From contig NZ_STGT01000001.1 in NCBI RefSeq assembly GCF_004912145.1, positions 620,001-684,000 on the forward strand: a DNA stretch of 64,000 nt, read 5' to 3'. Position 1 is the first letter of the stretch. Each line of letters starts with the position of its first letter. A program made the position numbers and the translations under genes. Source of the stretch: Peteryoungia rhizophila. GTDB lineage: Bacteria; Pseudomonadota; Alphaproteobacteria; Rhizobiales; Rhizobiaceae. Positions 9,951 to 17,897 of this stretch are shown here, in pieces. The notes below the pieces were generated by a model. That model did no database searches. It saw only the letters and a list, made by a program, of their open reading frames with translations, and was not told the DNA's origin.

Positions 9951-10594
9951 GCCAGAACTTTCTTCAGGCTCGCCGTAAATGCAGAAATGCGCGTCACGAG
10001 TGCGGCGTCACCGAACTCGGCGGTCAGGTCGAGATCGTCATCCTCCGTATGGCGAAGGAAGCTCGTATGTTCGGGCATTTCTGCCTGGAGTTTTTCGAAC
10101 AGGTGGCGCGGGCCCTTCACGTCGATCTTCCCGGCCTCGCCAGAAGCGATCGCCGCCTGCAGAAGGTCGGAGAGATCCTTGACGGCCTTTTCGGCGAGCG
10201 CCTCGCCGATTACAGGCGCAAGTGCGATCGCCGCCTGCTCGCTGACGGCAATCGACATGTTCCGGATCACATCGGGCAGCTTCGTCGCAAGAATCTCGGC
10301 AAATTCGTCGCGCAGCTTCTGGTCACGTTCAGCAAGTGCCTGGGCATGCGCGATCTCCATGGCCTGACGCTCCACTTCGAAACGTTCTTCTACAGCCTTC
10401 TCGCCCGCCTCGTGACCTTCGGCATAGGCTTCGCGCCGGATGGCCTCTACATCCACCGGCTCAGGCTCCGGAAGAGCCGGAAAATCCATGTCGAACGCAT
10501 CCACCGACGGTATGTCGAATGCCGGCGCCGACGGCGCAGGTGGCGCTGCCGCGGTGGAAAAGTCCTTGAGGTAGCTGGCCAAACGCATGCTCAT
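9947..10594 (-). CDS. FliH-like flagellar export/assembly protein
   Basis: A 215-residue protein from the ATG at 10594, chosen because GGAGG lies 9 nt upstream; TTG at 10600 and ATG at 10588 are alternatives. It has an acidic, Pro-rich N-terminus, then a long charged helix ([45 protein letters not shown]) and a FliH/YscL-type C-terminal part ([28 protein letters not shown]). FliH regulates the FliI ATPase, but here the gene leads motB-motC-fliK rather than sitting beside fliI. The FliH assignment rests on architecture and is moderately secure. Confidence 0.65.
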   Translation of the reverse strand: MSMRLASYLKDFSTAAAPPAPSAPAFDIPSVDAFDMDFPALPEPEPVDVEAIRREAYAEGHEAGEKAVEERFEVERQAMEIAHAQALAERDQKLRDEFAEILATKLPDVIRNMSIAVSEQAAIALAPVIGEALAEKAVKDLSDLLQAAIASGEAGKIDVKGPRHLFEKLQAEMPEHTSFLRHTEDDDLDLTAEFGDAALVTRISAFTASLKKVLA

Positions 10595-10825
10595 AAGCAA
10601 TCGCCTCCATCGGCGACAGTTTGGGATCCGCAGATGCGGCCTTGCACGAGAAGAAGATCAAACATCAGCATGTCCCGTACACGTTCTTTCATCTTCCAGG
10701 ATCGGTCGAAGCTCATTCGGCACGGATCGGCGCAGTCGTGCCACGTGCTCTCCATGAAGCTAGGGGTTCAAACTTGCGCGAAGATGAATGTGTTGAGCGC
10801 CGACCTGGTCTAAAACGGCACGGAG

Positions 10826-10851
10826 ACGCCGGATCCTCTCACATCCGGCGT
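10826..10851 (-). terminator. Stem-loop after flaC
   Basis: Perfect 9-bp arms (ACGCCGGAT at 10826-10834 and its complement at 10843-10851) with an 8-nt loop begin 9 bp beyond the flaC stop. There is no strong T-run on the minus strand, so it may act as a terminator or an RNA-stabilising 3' hairpin. The remaining gap up to 10,594 should contain the promoter of the fliH-like-motB operon; I see no confident site. Confidence 0.65.
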
Positions 10852-10859
10852 TTCAACTC

Positions 10860-11819
10860 TTATCGCTGGAAGAGCGTCAAGAGCTTTTCGGCGCTGCTGT
10901 TGGCAATCGAGAGGGCCTGGATGCCGAGCTGCTGCTGGGTCTGCAGAGCCTTCAGACGCGTCGATTCCTCGTTCATGTCGGCATCGACCAGACGGCCGAT
11001 GCCCTTGTCGATCACGTCCATGAGGTTCGAGACGAAGTTGTCCTGCATCTCGATGCGGGACGTGATCGCGCCGAGGGTCGCAGCAGCGTCGGTCAGCTGC
11101 TGGATGACGTTATCGACGACGGCAATCATGTCGTCGAGCGCTTGCTTGTCAGTGTCGGTGTCTATCACAATCTCGTCGCCGCCGGTCGGTGCGCCCATGT
11201 CGAGAAGGTAATATTCGCGCGCACCCAGTCCGGTGTTGCGCAGCGCATCGGCGTCGATCGACTTTGTGAGGAAGCCCTGGGAGGCATCCTGGATGTCGAT
11301 GAGGACGGATTCTTCCGTGTTGAAGTCGAGTGTGGTGACCTGCACGCTGCCATCCGCTCCACGGACGAAGGATGAGACGACCTGCTTCGTACCGAGAGGT
11401 GCTGCATTCGTGTTGTAGAGCCAGTTTTCGCCGGAGAAGGAGGCGGACTGCGCTGCCGAGATCAGCTGATTCTTCAGCTGCGTCATTTCCTCGTTGATCT
11501 TGTTCTTGTCGACGCCGGGCTCGCTCGCCGCGACCAGCTTCGCCTTAATCGTGGACATCACGTCGACGACGTTGTCGAGGGCCGTGTAAGCGGTATCAAC
11601 CGTGGCAGCGCCGAGGCCGAGCGCGTCGGAAACGGTCGACAACGCTGCGTTGTCGGAGCGCATCGTGGTGGCGATCGACCAATAGCCGGCATTGTCTGCT
11701 GCGGTCTCAACCCGGTAACCCGAGGAAACGCGCCGCTGGGTCGTCTCGAGGTTATTGTCGATCGAACGAAGCGTCTGCAGCGCCGCCATGGCGGCCGCAT
11801 TGGTCATAATACTGGTCAT
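10860..11819 (-). CDS. flaC: Flagellin, FlaC-type
   Basis: A 319-residue flagellin from the ATG at 11819 (MTSIMTNAAAMAALQTLRSID); the reading frame open upstream lacks the family start. N-terminal D0/D1 helices run to about 140 (SSGYRVETAADNAGYWSIATTMRSD), a short variable centre follows, and the C-terminal D0/D1 ends in ESTRLKALQTQQQLGIQALSIANSSAEKLLTLFQR. It is the most divergent of the four (SIDNNLETTQRRVSSGY). By synteny it matches the last flagellin of the rhizobial flaA-flaB-flaD-flaC row. It is in its own unit between stem-loops. Confidence 0.93.
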   Translation of the reverse strand: MTSIMTNAAAMAALQTLRSIDNNLETTQRRVSSGYRVETAADNAGYWSIATTMRSDNAALSTVSDALGLGAATVDTAYTALDNVVDVMSTIKAKLVAASEPGVDKNKINEEMTQLKNQLISAAQSASFSGENWLYNTNAAPLGTKQVVSSFVRGADGSVQVTTLDFNTEESVLIDIQDASQGFLTKSIDADALRNTGLGAREYYLLDMGAPTGGDEIVIDTDTDKQALDDMIAVVDNVIQQLTDAAATLGAITSRIEMQDNFVSNLMDVIDKGIGRLVDADMNEESTRLKALQTQQQLGIQALSIANSSAEKLLTLFQR

Positions 11820-11917
11820 GCTTGGTGCCCCTAAGCGTTCAGGACTGCGCATCCGGCGCTGGCCGGCAAGACGGGAGGGCATCATGCAGACCGCGCATGC
11901 GCGCAGTCCCCGTCACC

Positions 11918-11947
11918 GTTAACAAAACGTTAACGTGGGCAGTTAAC
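11918..11947. promoter_or_regulatory. Three GTTAAC palindromes upstream of flaC
   Basis: GTTAAC occurs at 11918-11923, 11929-11934 and 11942-11947, spaced 11 and 13 bp, about 100-130 bp before the flaC ATG. Near-helical phasing of a perfect 6-bp palindrome suggests protein binding on one DNA face. The regulator is unknown; Rem is a candidate. Confidence 0.4.
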
Positions 11948-12033
11948 AGAGGGGAGCGGGATCTGGCAACATATTCAGAGCGCTTTTGTCGCCAAAAGGA
12001 AAAGTGCAAAAGTTTCGCGCAAGGCTGAAACGA

Positions 12034-12063
12034 AAATCCGCGCCTCTTGCGAGGCGCGGATTC
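12034..12063 (-). terminator. Rho-independent terminator of flaD
   Basis: Perfect 12-bp arms (AATCCGCGCCTC at 12036-12047 and complement at 12052-12063) with a 4-nt loop and a short T-run on the minus strand, about 60 bp after the flaD stop. Confidence 0.85.
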
Positions 12064-12123
12064 ACACCGAGAACATCCGACACTGTCAGGGCGGGACGAA
12101 GTCGCCCCTAGCCAGAGCGCCGC

Positions 12124-13122
12124 TTACTGACGGAAGAGTGTCAGGATGCTTTCGGAAGAGGTGTTGGCGATCGAGAGCGACTGGATGGCCAGCTGCTGCT
12201 GGGTCTGCAGGGCCTTGAGGCGGGTCGATTCTTCGTTCATGTCGGCATCGACGAGACGACCGACACCACTGTCGATCGAGTCGGTCAGAGCCGCGACGAA
12301 GTCTTCCTGCATGCCGATGCGCATGGAGATGGAGCCGAGAGCAGCTGCCGCACTGGTCATCTGCTGCAAGCCGTACTCGACGAGCGAGAGGGCTTCCTGC
12401 ATCCCGGCAGTGGTCAAGGTGGTGATGTCGAGCTGGTCGATGGAGACGCCTGCGATTTCGGCGGCCGGATCGCCCAGTGTTCCGTCATTATTCCAGTCGA
12501 CAAAGGCGTCAAAGGTATCGGATATGCTGCCGATGATACCGGAGTTGTAGTCAATCAACCCCGTCGCATCACCACCGAACAGAACGGTCATACCGTCTGC
12601 GGTCGTCGCATCGAGCGAATAGAGCGTCGTCGAAACCGAAACATTGCCGCTCGAGTCGCGGATGAAGCCGGAGACGACCGTCACATCGACGGGTGCCGTC
12701 ACCGTGTCATTGCCGGTTGCAACCCAGTTCTGGCCGCTGAAGCTCGCCGATTCGGAGATCGAGCGGAGCTGCTCCTGCAGCTGGTTGATTTCTTCCTGGA
12801 TCTTGTTCTTGTCGACGCCCTCTTCGGTGGCGGCGACAACCTTTGCCTTGATTTCCTTCATGACTTCGATGGAGCTTTCCATCGCGGCATAGGCAGTGTC
12901 GATCTTGGCAGCGCCGAGACCGAGGGCGTCCTGAACGGCGGACAGTGCCATGTTGTCTGAGCGCATCGTGGTCGCAATCGACCAGTAGGCGGCGTTGTCG
13001 GAGGCTCCCCCGACGCGCAGACCGGAGGACACACGCGCTTGCGTATCCTGCATCTTCGAGTCGATCGAGCGGAGTGTCTGAAGTGCAGCCATCGCTGCGT
13101 TGTTCGTCAAAATGCTGGTCAC
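12124..13122 (-). CDS. flaD: Flagellin, FlaD-type
   Basis: A 332-residue flagellin. The N-terminus MTSILTNNAAMAALQTLRSI and C-terminus ESTRLKALQTQQQLAIQSLSIANTSSESILTLFRQ are nearly shared with its neighbours. The central variable region contains DWNNDGTLGD (residues 209-218), which resembles a calcium-binding DxNxDG loop and is not found in the other three. Own upstream region and terminator. In Sinorhizobium, FlaA is the principal flagellin and FlaB, FlaC and FlaD are secondary, forming complex right-handed filaments. Confidence 0.94.
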   Translation of the reverse strand: MTSILTNNAAMAALQTLRSIDSKMQDTQARVSSGLRVGGASDNAAYWSIATTMRSDNMALSAVQDALGLGAAKIDTAYAAMESSIEVMKEIKAKVVAATEEGVDKNKIQEEINQLQEQLRSISESASFSGQNWVATGNDTVTAPVDVTVVSGFIRDSSGNVSVSTTLYSLDATTADGMTVLFGGDATGLIDYNSGIIGSISDTFDAFVDWNNDGTLGDPAAEIAGVSIDQLDITTLTTAGMQEALSLVEYGLQQMTSAAAALGSISMRIGMQEDFVAALTDSIDSGVGRLVDADMNEESTRLKALQTQQQLAIQSLSIANTSSESILTLFRQ

Positions 13123-13214
13123 GGTCGTGTCCCTTAAATGGCTAGTTCTGGGGACATCCCGGTCTCTCCGGGAACGATGACACGGCTTAATGCCCTTAAC
13201 CAGTTCTTCGTCTT

Positions 13215-13273
13215 GGTTAACTCATCGTTACATGACCCTCATGTAAAGGGCGTATGGTTAACGGATGGTTAAG
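13215..13273. promoter_or_regulatory. Inverted repeat and GGTTAA motifs upstream of flaD
   Basis: TTACATG-ACCCT-CATGTAA (13228-13246) is a perfect 7-bp inverted repeat centred about 115 bp before the flaD ATG. GGTTAA flanks it at 13215, 13256 and 13267. This is a plausible operator cluster for a dimeric regulator; nothing in the sequence names the regulator. Confidence 0.45.
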
Positions 13274-13299
13274 CGGATCTGAAAAATCTGTTAAGACGC

Positions 13300-13324
13300 A
13301 AAAAGCCGCCCCGGAGGGCGGCTT
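13300..13324 (-). terminator. Rho-independent terminator of flaB
   Basis: AAGCCGCC (13303-13310) and its complement GGCGGCTT (13317-13324) with a 6-nt loop are followed by five T residues on the minus strand, about 25 bp beyond the flaB stop. Confidence 0.88.
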
Positions 13325-13348
13325 CGATGCTGTCGTGTCTCTTCAGTC

Positions 13349-14350
13349 TTAACGGAAGAGCGAGAGGATGACTTCCGTGGAAGAGTTGGCGATCGAGAGC
13401 GACTGGACGGCCAGCTGCTGCTGGGTCTGCAGTGCCTTGAGGCGGGTGGACTCTTCGTTCATGTCTGCGTCGACGAGGCGGCCGATACCGGAGTCGAGCG
13501 AGTCGGACAGCTTGTTGACGAAGCTTTCCTGCAGTTCGATGCGCATCGAGATCGAGCCGAGGTCTGCACCGGCGCTGGTCATGAATGCCAGGGCGGCGTC
13601 GACGAGCGTCAGGGCTTCAGCCATGGCCGCGCCGTCAAAACCGTTGATGTCCAGCGTGTAGACGGAGAAGCCGCCAACGGCGGTGGCTGCGCCGTCAACA
13701 CCTGCTGCGGTCGAGTCGAAGTCGGTCGTCGTGAAGTCTGCAGCGGTCAGGCCGAGGATACCGGAAGCGGTGTCGATAGCGCCGTCGGCATCGCCGCCGA
13801 ACAGAAGGGTCATGCTGCCAGCGGTCGTGGCGTCCAGCGTATAGGTCGTCGTCTTGACTGCAACGTTGTTATTGGCGTCGCGAACGAAACCGGATACGAC
13901 AGTGACGTCTTCCGTGGTGCCCGCGGTTGCCGTGTCCGTACCACCGGCAATCCAGTTTTGACCGCTGAAGGAAGCGGACTGTGCGATCGACAGCAGCTGC
14001 TGCTGGAGCTGGGTGATTTCTTCCTGAACCTTGGCCTTGTCGACGCCTTCTTCGGTGGCGGTGACCAGCTTGGCCTTGATTTCCTTAACGACGTCGATCG
14101 CAGATTCCATACCGGCATAGGCGGTATCGATCTTGGAGGCGCCGAGGCCGAGAGCGTCAGACACGGCGGAAAGCGCCATGTTGTCGGACTTCATGGTGGT
14201 GGCGATCGACCAATAGGCAGCGTTGTCGGAGGCTTCGCCGACGCGCTGACCGGAGGATACGCGGGCCTGTGTGTCTTCCATGTTGCTGCCGATCGAGCGC
14301 AACGTCTGGAGTGCCGACATGGCGGCGATATTGGTAAGAATGCTCGTCAT
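13349..14350 (-). CDS. flaB: Flagellin, FlaB-type
   Basis: A 333-residue flagellin from the ATG at 14350 (MTSILTNIAAMSALQTLRSIG); 17 further in-frame codons upstream lack family similarity. Conserved D0/D1 regions flank a Thr/Ala/Gly/Asp-rich centre (about 145-265). The C-terminus LKALQTQQQLAVQSLSIANSSTEVILSLFR matches the other flagellins, making this and flaD the closest pair by eye. It is exported through the flagellar channel and polymerised into the filament. Monocistronic, with its own terminator. Confidence 0.94.
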   Translation of the reverse strand: MTSILTNIAAMSALQTLRSIGSNMEDTQARVSSGQRVGEASDNAAYWSIATTMKSDNMALSAVSDALGLGASKIDTAYAGMESAIDVVKEIKAKLVTATEEGVDKAKVQEEITQLQQQLLSIAQSASFSGQNWIAGGTDTATAGTTEDVTVVSGFVRDANNNVAVKTTTYTLDATTAGSMTLLFGGDADGAIDTASGILGLTAADFTTTDFDSTAAGVDGAATAVGGFSVYTLDINGFDGAAMAEALTLVDAALAFMTSAGADLGSISMRIELQESFVNKLSDSLDSGIGRLVDADMNEESTRLKALQTQQQLAVQSLSIANSSTEVILSLFR

Positions 14351-14752
14351 AGTAGTAGTGCCCCTTGAATGGCTGACTAAGAAGGGACATTCCGGTCTCA
14401 CCGGTAACGGCGCACAGCATCATGCCTGCTAACTGGCTGATTTTTAAGAGTTAGCTCGCCGTTTCGATAAGCCTAGATAAAACTATCAAGGTTAATGAAG
14501 GCCTAAACGAGAACGGGAAACTGATTTTTTCTAGATTTTTTTGCAACCTTCGCGCGTGCGCGCGCGTAGCAGATCATGTTTAACAAAACGGAAAGGCCGC
14601 GTTCGTTTCCGAACGCGGCCTTTGCCTTGCCTCGTGTCCGGATCAGCCTCCGGATGTTGAAGCCTTCCCTTCGCGCACCTCTGGTCAGCCACCAAGGCAT
14701 ATCGGCGTCGGGACAGTCTAGCCGGCCCTTACGGGCCGACTGTCTTTGGCGC
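14351..14752 (-). promoter_or_regulatory. flaA-flaB intergenic region: flaB promoter region and flaA 3' hairpins
   Basis: This 402-bp gap has no convincing gene. Nearest flaA, an imperfect hairpin around a CGGCCC/GGGCCG stem lies at about 14716-14743. Then comes the strong hairpin at 14592-14623. The flaB side holds AAGGTTAATGAA at 14488-14499, a 12-mer also present upstream of the che operon, and AT-rich DNA suitable for a promoter. No -35/-10 pair could be assigned. Confidence 0.5.
14592..14623 (-). terminator. Strong hairpin between flaA and flaB
   Basis: Perfect 14-bp arms (AAAGGCCGCGTTCG at 14592-14605 and complement at 14610-14623) with a 4-nt loop and T-rich flank on both strands, about 130 bp after the flaA stop. 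It should end flaA transcripts and insulate flaB. Confidence 0.85.
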
Positions 14753-15670
14753 TTAACGGAAGAGCGACAGGATGTTCTGCGAGTCGCTGTTGGCGATCGA
14801 GAGCGCCTGGATTGCCAGCTGCTGCTGGGTCTGCAGGGCCTTGAGGCGGGTCGACTCTTCGTTCATGTCAGCGTCGACGAGACGGCCAACGCCCTTTTCG
14901 ATGGCGTCAGACAGCTTCTCGGAGAAGTCGGTCTGCAGTTCGATACGGGAAGAGATCGAACCGAGCTTTGCGCCGGCGCTGGTCATCTTCTCGAGAGCAG
15001 CATCGACCGACACCAGAGCGGCGTCGATGTCGTCAGTCTCAACGTCGATGTCCTTGACGGCGATCGTCGTGTAGTCCGTGCCATCGACAGTGATAGTGTC
15101 GCCGTTGGCGCCGAGGATGCCGTTGTCGTCTTCGACCAGGCCGTCAGCGTCGAAGGTGTACAGCATGGAGTCGTCGTCCATGGTGTATTCGGTCGTCTTG
15201 ACGCTGACATTGCCGTCAGAGCCACGAACGAAACCGCTGACGACGGTCTTGTCGCCGGCCGTACCGGCAATCCAGTTTTCGCCGTTGAAGGACGAGCTCT
15301 TCGCGATCGAAACGAGCTGTTCTTGGAGCTGGGTAATTTCGTCCTGGATCTTGGTCTTGTCGACGCCTTCTTCCTTGGCGGCAACGATCTTAGCCTTGAT
15401 TTCCTTGACGACTTCGATTGCAGAATCCATACCGGCATAGGCGGTATCGACCTTGGCAGCGCCCACGCCGAGAGCGTCGGTGACGGCGGACAGAGCCATG
15501 TTGTCGGAACGCATGGTCGTCGAGATCGACCAGTAAGCAGCGTTGTCAGATGCCTTGGAAACCTTCAGGCCGGTCGAGATCGAGTTCTGCGTCGATTCCA
15601 TGCTGGAAGCGATCGAGCGCAGAGTGGAGAGCGCAGACATTGCGCTGGAGTTGGTCAGAATGCTGGCCAT
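14753..15670 (-). CDS. flaA: Flagellin, FlaA-type (principal flagellin by synteny)
   Basis: A 305-residue flagellin (MASILTNSSAMSALSTLRSI at the start; ALSIANSDSQNILSLFR at the end), the shortest of the four because of a compact centre. Its position first in the row, next to fliP, matches flaA of Sinorhizobium/Agrobacterium, where it is essential for the complex filament. That functional rank is carried over from those species. It has 236 bp of upstream DNA of its own and hairpins downstream. Confidence 0.94.
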   Translation of the reverse strand: MASILTNSSAMSALSTLRSIASSMESTQNSISTGLKVSKASDNAAYWSISTTMRSDNMALSAVTDALGVGAAKVDTAYAGMDSAIEVVKEIKAKIVAAKEEGVDKTKIQDEITQLQEQLVSIAKSSSFNGENWIAGTAGDKTVVSGFVRGSDGNVSVKTTEYTMDDDSMLYTFDADGLVEDDNGILGANGDTITVDGTDYTTIAVKDIDVETDDIDAALVSVDAALEKMTSAGAKLGSISSRIELQTDFSEKLSDAIEKGVGRLVDADMNEESTRLKALQTQQQLAIQALSIANSDSQNILSLFR

Positions 15671-15822
15671 GTTTTTTTGTCCCTTAAACGAGATACAGGA
15701 GGGGACATACCGGACTGAAAAACTTACCGGTCACGAACGTTCGGCATCATGCCTTTTGGTATTTTTCGTTGCTACCAGACCCGTCGTGCGAGGACCAAAC
15801 TCGCAGTCATTCATTGCCAACA

Positions 15823-15856
15823 CCTTAACCCGGAGGGTGCAATGCCGGGGTTAAGG
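15823..15856. terminator. Stem-loop between fliP and flaA
   Basis: CCTTAACCC (15823-15831) and its complement GGGTTAAGG (15848-15856) form a 9-bp stem, extendable to about 11 bp with one bulge. It lies 50-84 bp after the fliP stop. It lacks a T-run, so it may be a 3'-end hairpin of the long operon or a dyad operator about 160 bp upstream of flaA. Confidence 0.5.
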
Positions 15857-15906
15857 AACCCATGGTAAACAAGGGCATAACGGTCGCTGAGGAAACGTCC
15901 CGGCTG

Positions 15907-16644
15907 TTAAGCAAACGATCTGACGAGACTGCCGACGAGCAGGTTCCAGCCGTCGATCAGCACAAAGAACAGGATCTTGAACGGCAGGGAGATCGAGGTG
16001 GGCGGGAGCATCATCATACCCATGGCCATGGTGATCGTGGCGACCACCATATCGATGACGAGGAAGGGCAGGATGATCAGGAAGCCGATTTCAAAGCCTC
16101 GGCGGATCTCCGACAGCATGAAGGCCGGAATGAGCACGCGATAATCGACCTGGCCATCGACGACCGTCGCCTGACCGCGCTCGTTGGCGATATCGACAAA
16201 GAGTGCGAGATCCTTGTCGCGCGTGTTTGCCGTCATGAATGTGCGGAAGGGCTCGGCGATCAGGGCGACCGCCTCCCCTTCCGTGATCTGGTTGTTGAGA
16301 AGCGGCTGGACGCCCTCACGCCAGGAGCGGTCCATGGTGGGCGCCATGACATAGAAGGTCATGAAGAGCGCCATGCTGGTCAGGATCATGTTGGATGGGG
16401 TGGACGCGAGCCCCATGCCGGAGCGCAGGATCGAAAAGGCGATCAGGAAACGCGGAAAACTCGTCACCATGATCAGGATGCCAGGTGCTACCGACAGCAC
16501 CGTGAGCAGACCGAAGGTACGAATGATCCACGCCGCCACCGATCCATCGATCGGGGTGTTGAAGATATCCGTCGGGAACTGCTGGGCCACAGCCAGTTCC
16601 GGCGCCATCATCATGACAGCGACGAAGATGAGAAACCGAATCAT
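15907..16644 (-). CDS. fliP: FliP, flagellar type III export gate protein
   Basis: A 245-residue membrane protein: signal-like N-terminus (MIRFLIFVAVMMMAPELAVAQ), then FliP/YscR helices (FGLLTVLSVAPGILIMVTSFPRFLIAFSILRSGMG, and FEIGFLIILPFLVIDMVVATITMAMGMMMLPP). It is part of the FliP-FliQ-FliR export gate; fliQ and fliR are not in the window. It overlaps fliL by 4 bp and ends the long flgF-to-fliP operon. Confidence 0.95.
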   Translation of the reverse strand: MIRFLIFVAVMMMAPELAVAQQFPTDIFNTPIDGSVAAWIIRTFGLLTVLSVAPGILIMVTSFPRFLIAFSILRSGMGLASTPSNMILTSMALFMTFYVMAPTMDRSWREGVQPLLNNQITEGEAVALIAEPFRTFMTANTRDKDLALFVDIANERGQATVVDGQVDYRVLIPAFMLSEIRRGFEIGFLIILPFLVIDMVVATITMAMGMMMLPPTSISLPFKILFFVLIDGWNLLVGSLVRSFA

Positions 16645-17156
16645 TCGATCACGAGCGTTCTGAACATCACCTTGGATACGCGGCCTTCCGAGCGCAGGTC
16701 AACTCGCTCCTGAAGGTCATCCTTGAGATATTGAAAGCCTCTCGGGCCTTCGACCTGCTGTAGCGACACCGTGCGCAGATAGGCCATGATGTCCTGGTGC
16801 ACGTCCTCGGCGATCTTGACGTCCGGCGCACCGTTGAACATCAGCGCAACCTCGAGCCGAATCCAGTTTTCTGAAGGATAAGCGAGGTTGGTGGTGATCG
16901 GCTCGAGCGCAACCACGCCGTTCGCCTCGGTGGAGATCGGAGGGAGCCCCTCCTCGTCCTTTTTCGCCTCGCCGTGCTCGCCGGCCGCCGCTTCCGCCGC
17001 CTTTGCCGCTTCGTCGGCCTGCTTCACCTGGGGGGCCAGCATGTTGCCGATGACCCAGCCGCCACCGCCACCGACTGCGGTCAGCACGACGAGCGGGATG
17101 ACGAGTGCCATCATCCCGGACTTCTTCTTGCCTTCGCCTTCCTGAGGTTGTTCCAT
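16641..17156 (-). CDS. fliL: FliL, flagellar basal-body-associated protein
   Basis: A 171-residue inner-membrane protein: one N-terminal helix (SGMMALVIPLVVLTAVGGGGGWVIGNML) after a short cytoplasmic stretch, an acidic/Ala linker, and a periplasmic FliL domain (IRLEVALMFNGAPDV, and IMAYLRTVSLQQVEGPRGFQYLKDDL). FliL surrounds or supports the stators. Here it links fliP with flgH in the operon, 21 bp after flgH. Confidence 0.93.
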   Translation of the reverse strand: MEQPQEGEGKKKSGMMALVIPLVVLTAVGGGGGWVIGNMLAPQVKQADEAAKAAEAAAGEHGEAKKDEEGLPPISTEANGVVALEPITTNLAYPSENWIRLEVALMFNGAPDVKIAEDVHQDIMAYLRTVSLQQVEGPRGFQYLKDDLQERVDLRSEGRVSKVMFRTLVIE

Positions 17157-17177
17157 TTTGCTGTCCCTCGGGCCCGG

Positions 17178-17897
17178 TCAGAAGGGCGAATATATATCGA
17201 CGACCTGCTGGCCGATCGGCGGCTGCTGCACCTCTGTCAGGCGGCCACGGCCACCATAGGAGATGCGCGCCTCGGCGATCCGATCGTAGGAGATCTCGTT
17301 TTCGGCATCGACATCCTGCGGACGGACGATACCGGCGACGTTCAGGATGCGCAGTTCGTGATTGACGCGCACTTCCTGGGAACCGCTGATCAGCAGGTTG
17401 CCGTTTTCCAGCACGCCGGTCACGACGGCGGCCACGAGAAGGTTCAGCCGCTCCGAACGCTCGGTCGAGCCCTTGCCAGACGAACTGGTGGTCGAATCGG
17501 TGGAAAGATCGCCTGTTGTCCCTGTGTCGGTTGAGAAGCCGAGGAAGTTTGAGATCTCCGCACCCCAGGAGAGGCCGGTATTGTTGTCGCGGCTGCGGTC
17601 GGTCTCGTTGTTGAACGAGGCCCGGTCGTTGATCTCGATATTGACGGTGAGGATATCCCCGACATTCAAGGCGCGCGCATCCTTGAACAGTGCCGACTGG
17701 CTGTCACTCCAGAGAGAATAGCCGCTCGCGGTCTGGGCCTGCTGCTTCGGATACATGGCCATCTGTGGGGTCTGACTGTAGCGCAGACCGGACCCGATCG
17801 GGCTCATGGAAGGCGCGTTGCCGATTTCCTTGATGGTCTGACTCTGGCAGCCAGAGAGGAGGAGAACGGCCAGCAGAGCCGGGTAACGCTTCATCAT
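17178..17897 (-). CDS. flgH: FlgH, flagellar L-ring lipoprotein
   Basis: A 239-residue outer-membrane ring protein. The lipobox LLSGC puts the lipidated Cys at residue 17. The body shows FlgH features: SLWSDSQSALFKDARALNVGDILTVNIEINDRASFNNET and LNLLVAAVVTGVLENGNLLISGSQEVRVNHE. It overlaps motE by 4 bp and lies in the same operon as flgI (P-ring) and flgA. Confidence 0.95.
   Translation of the reverse strand: MMKRYPALLAVLLLSGCQSQTIKEIGNAPSMSPIGSGLRYSQTPQMAMYPKQQAQTASGYSLWSDSQSALFKDARALNVGDILTVNIEINDRASFNNETDRSRDNNTGLSWGAEISNFLGFSTDTGTTGDLSTDSTTSSSGKGSTERSERLNLLVAAVVTGVLENGNLLISGSQEVRVNHELRILNVAGIVRPQDVDAENEISYDRIAEARISYGGRGRLTEVQQPPIGQQVVDIYSPF

Noticed and set aside
14576-15718. A 380-codon plus-strand frame across flaA
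   Set aside because: Antisense to flagellin. The Val/Asp/Gly-rich content reflects complement codons only.
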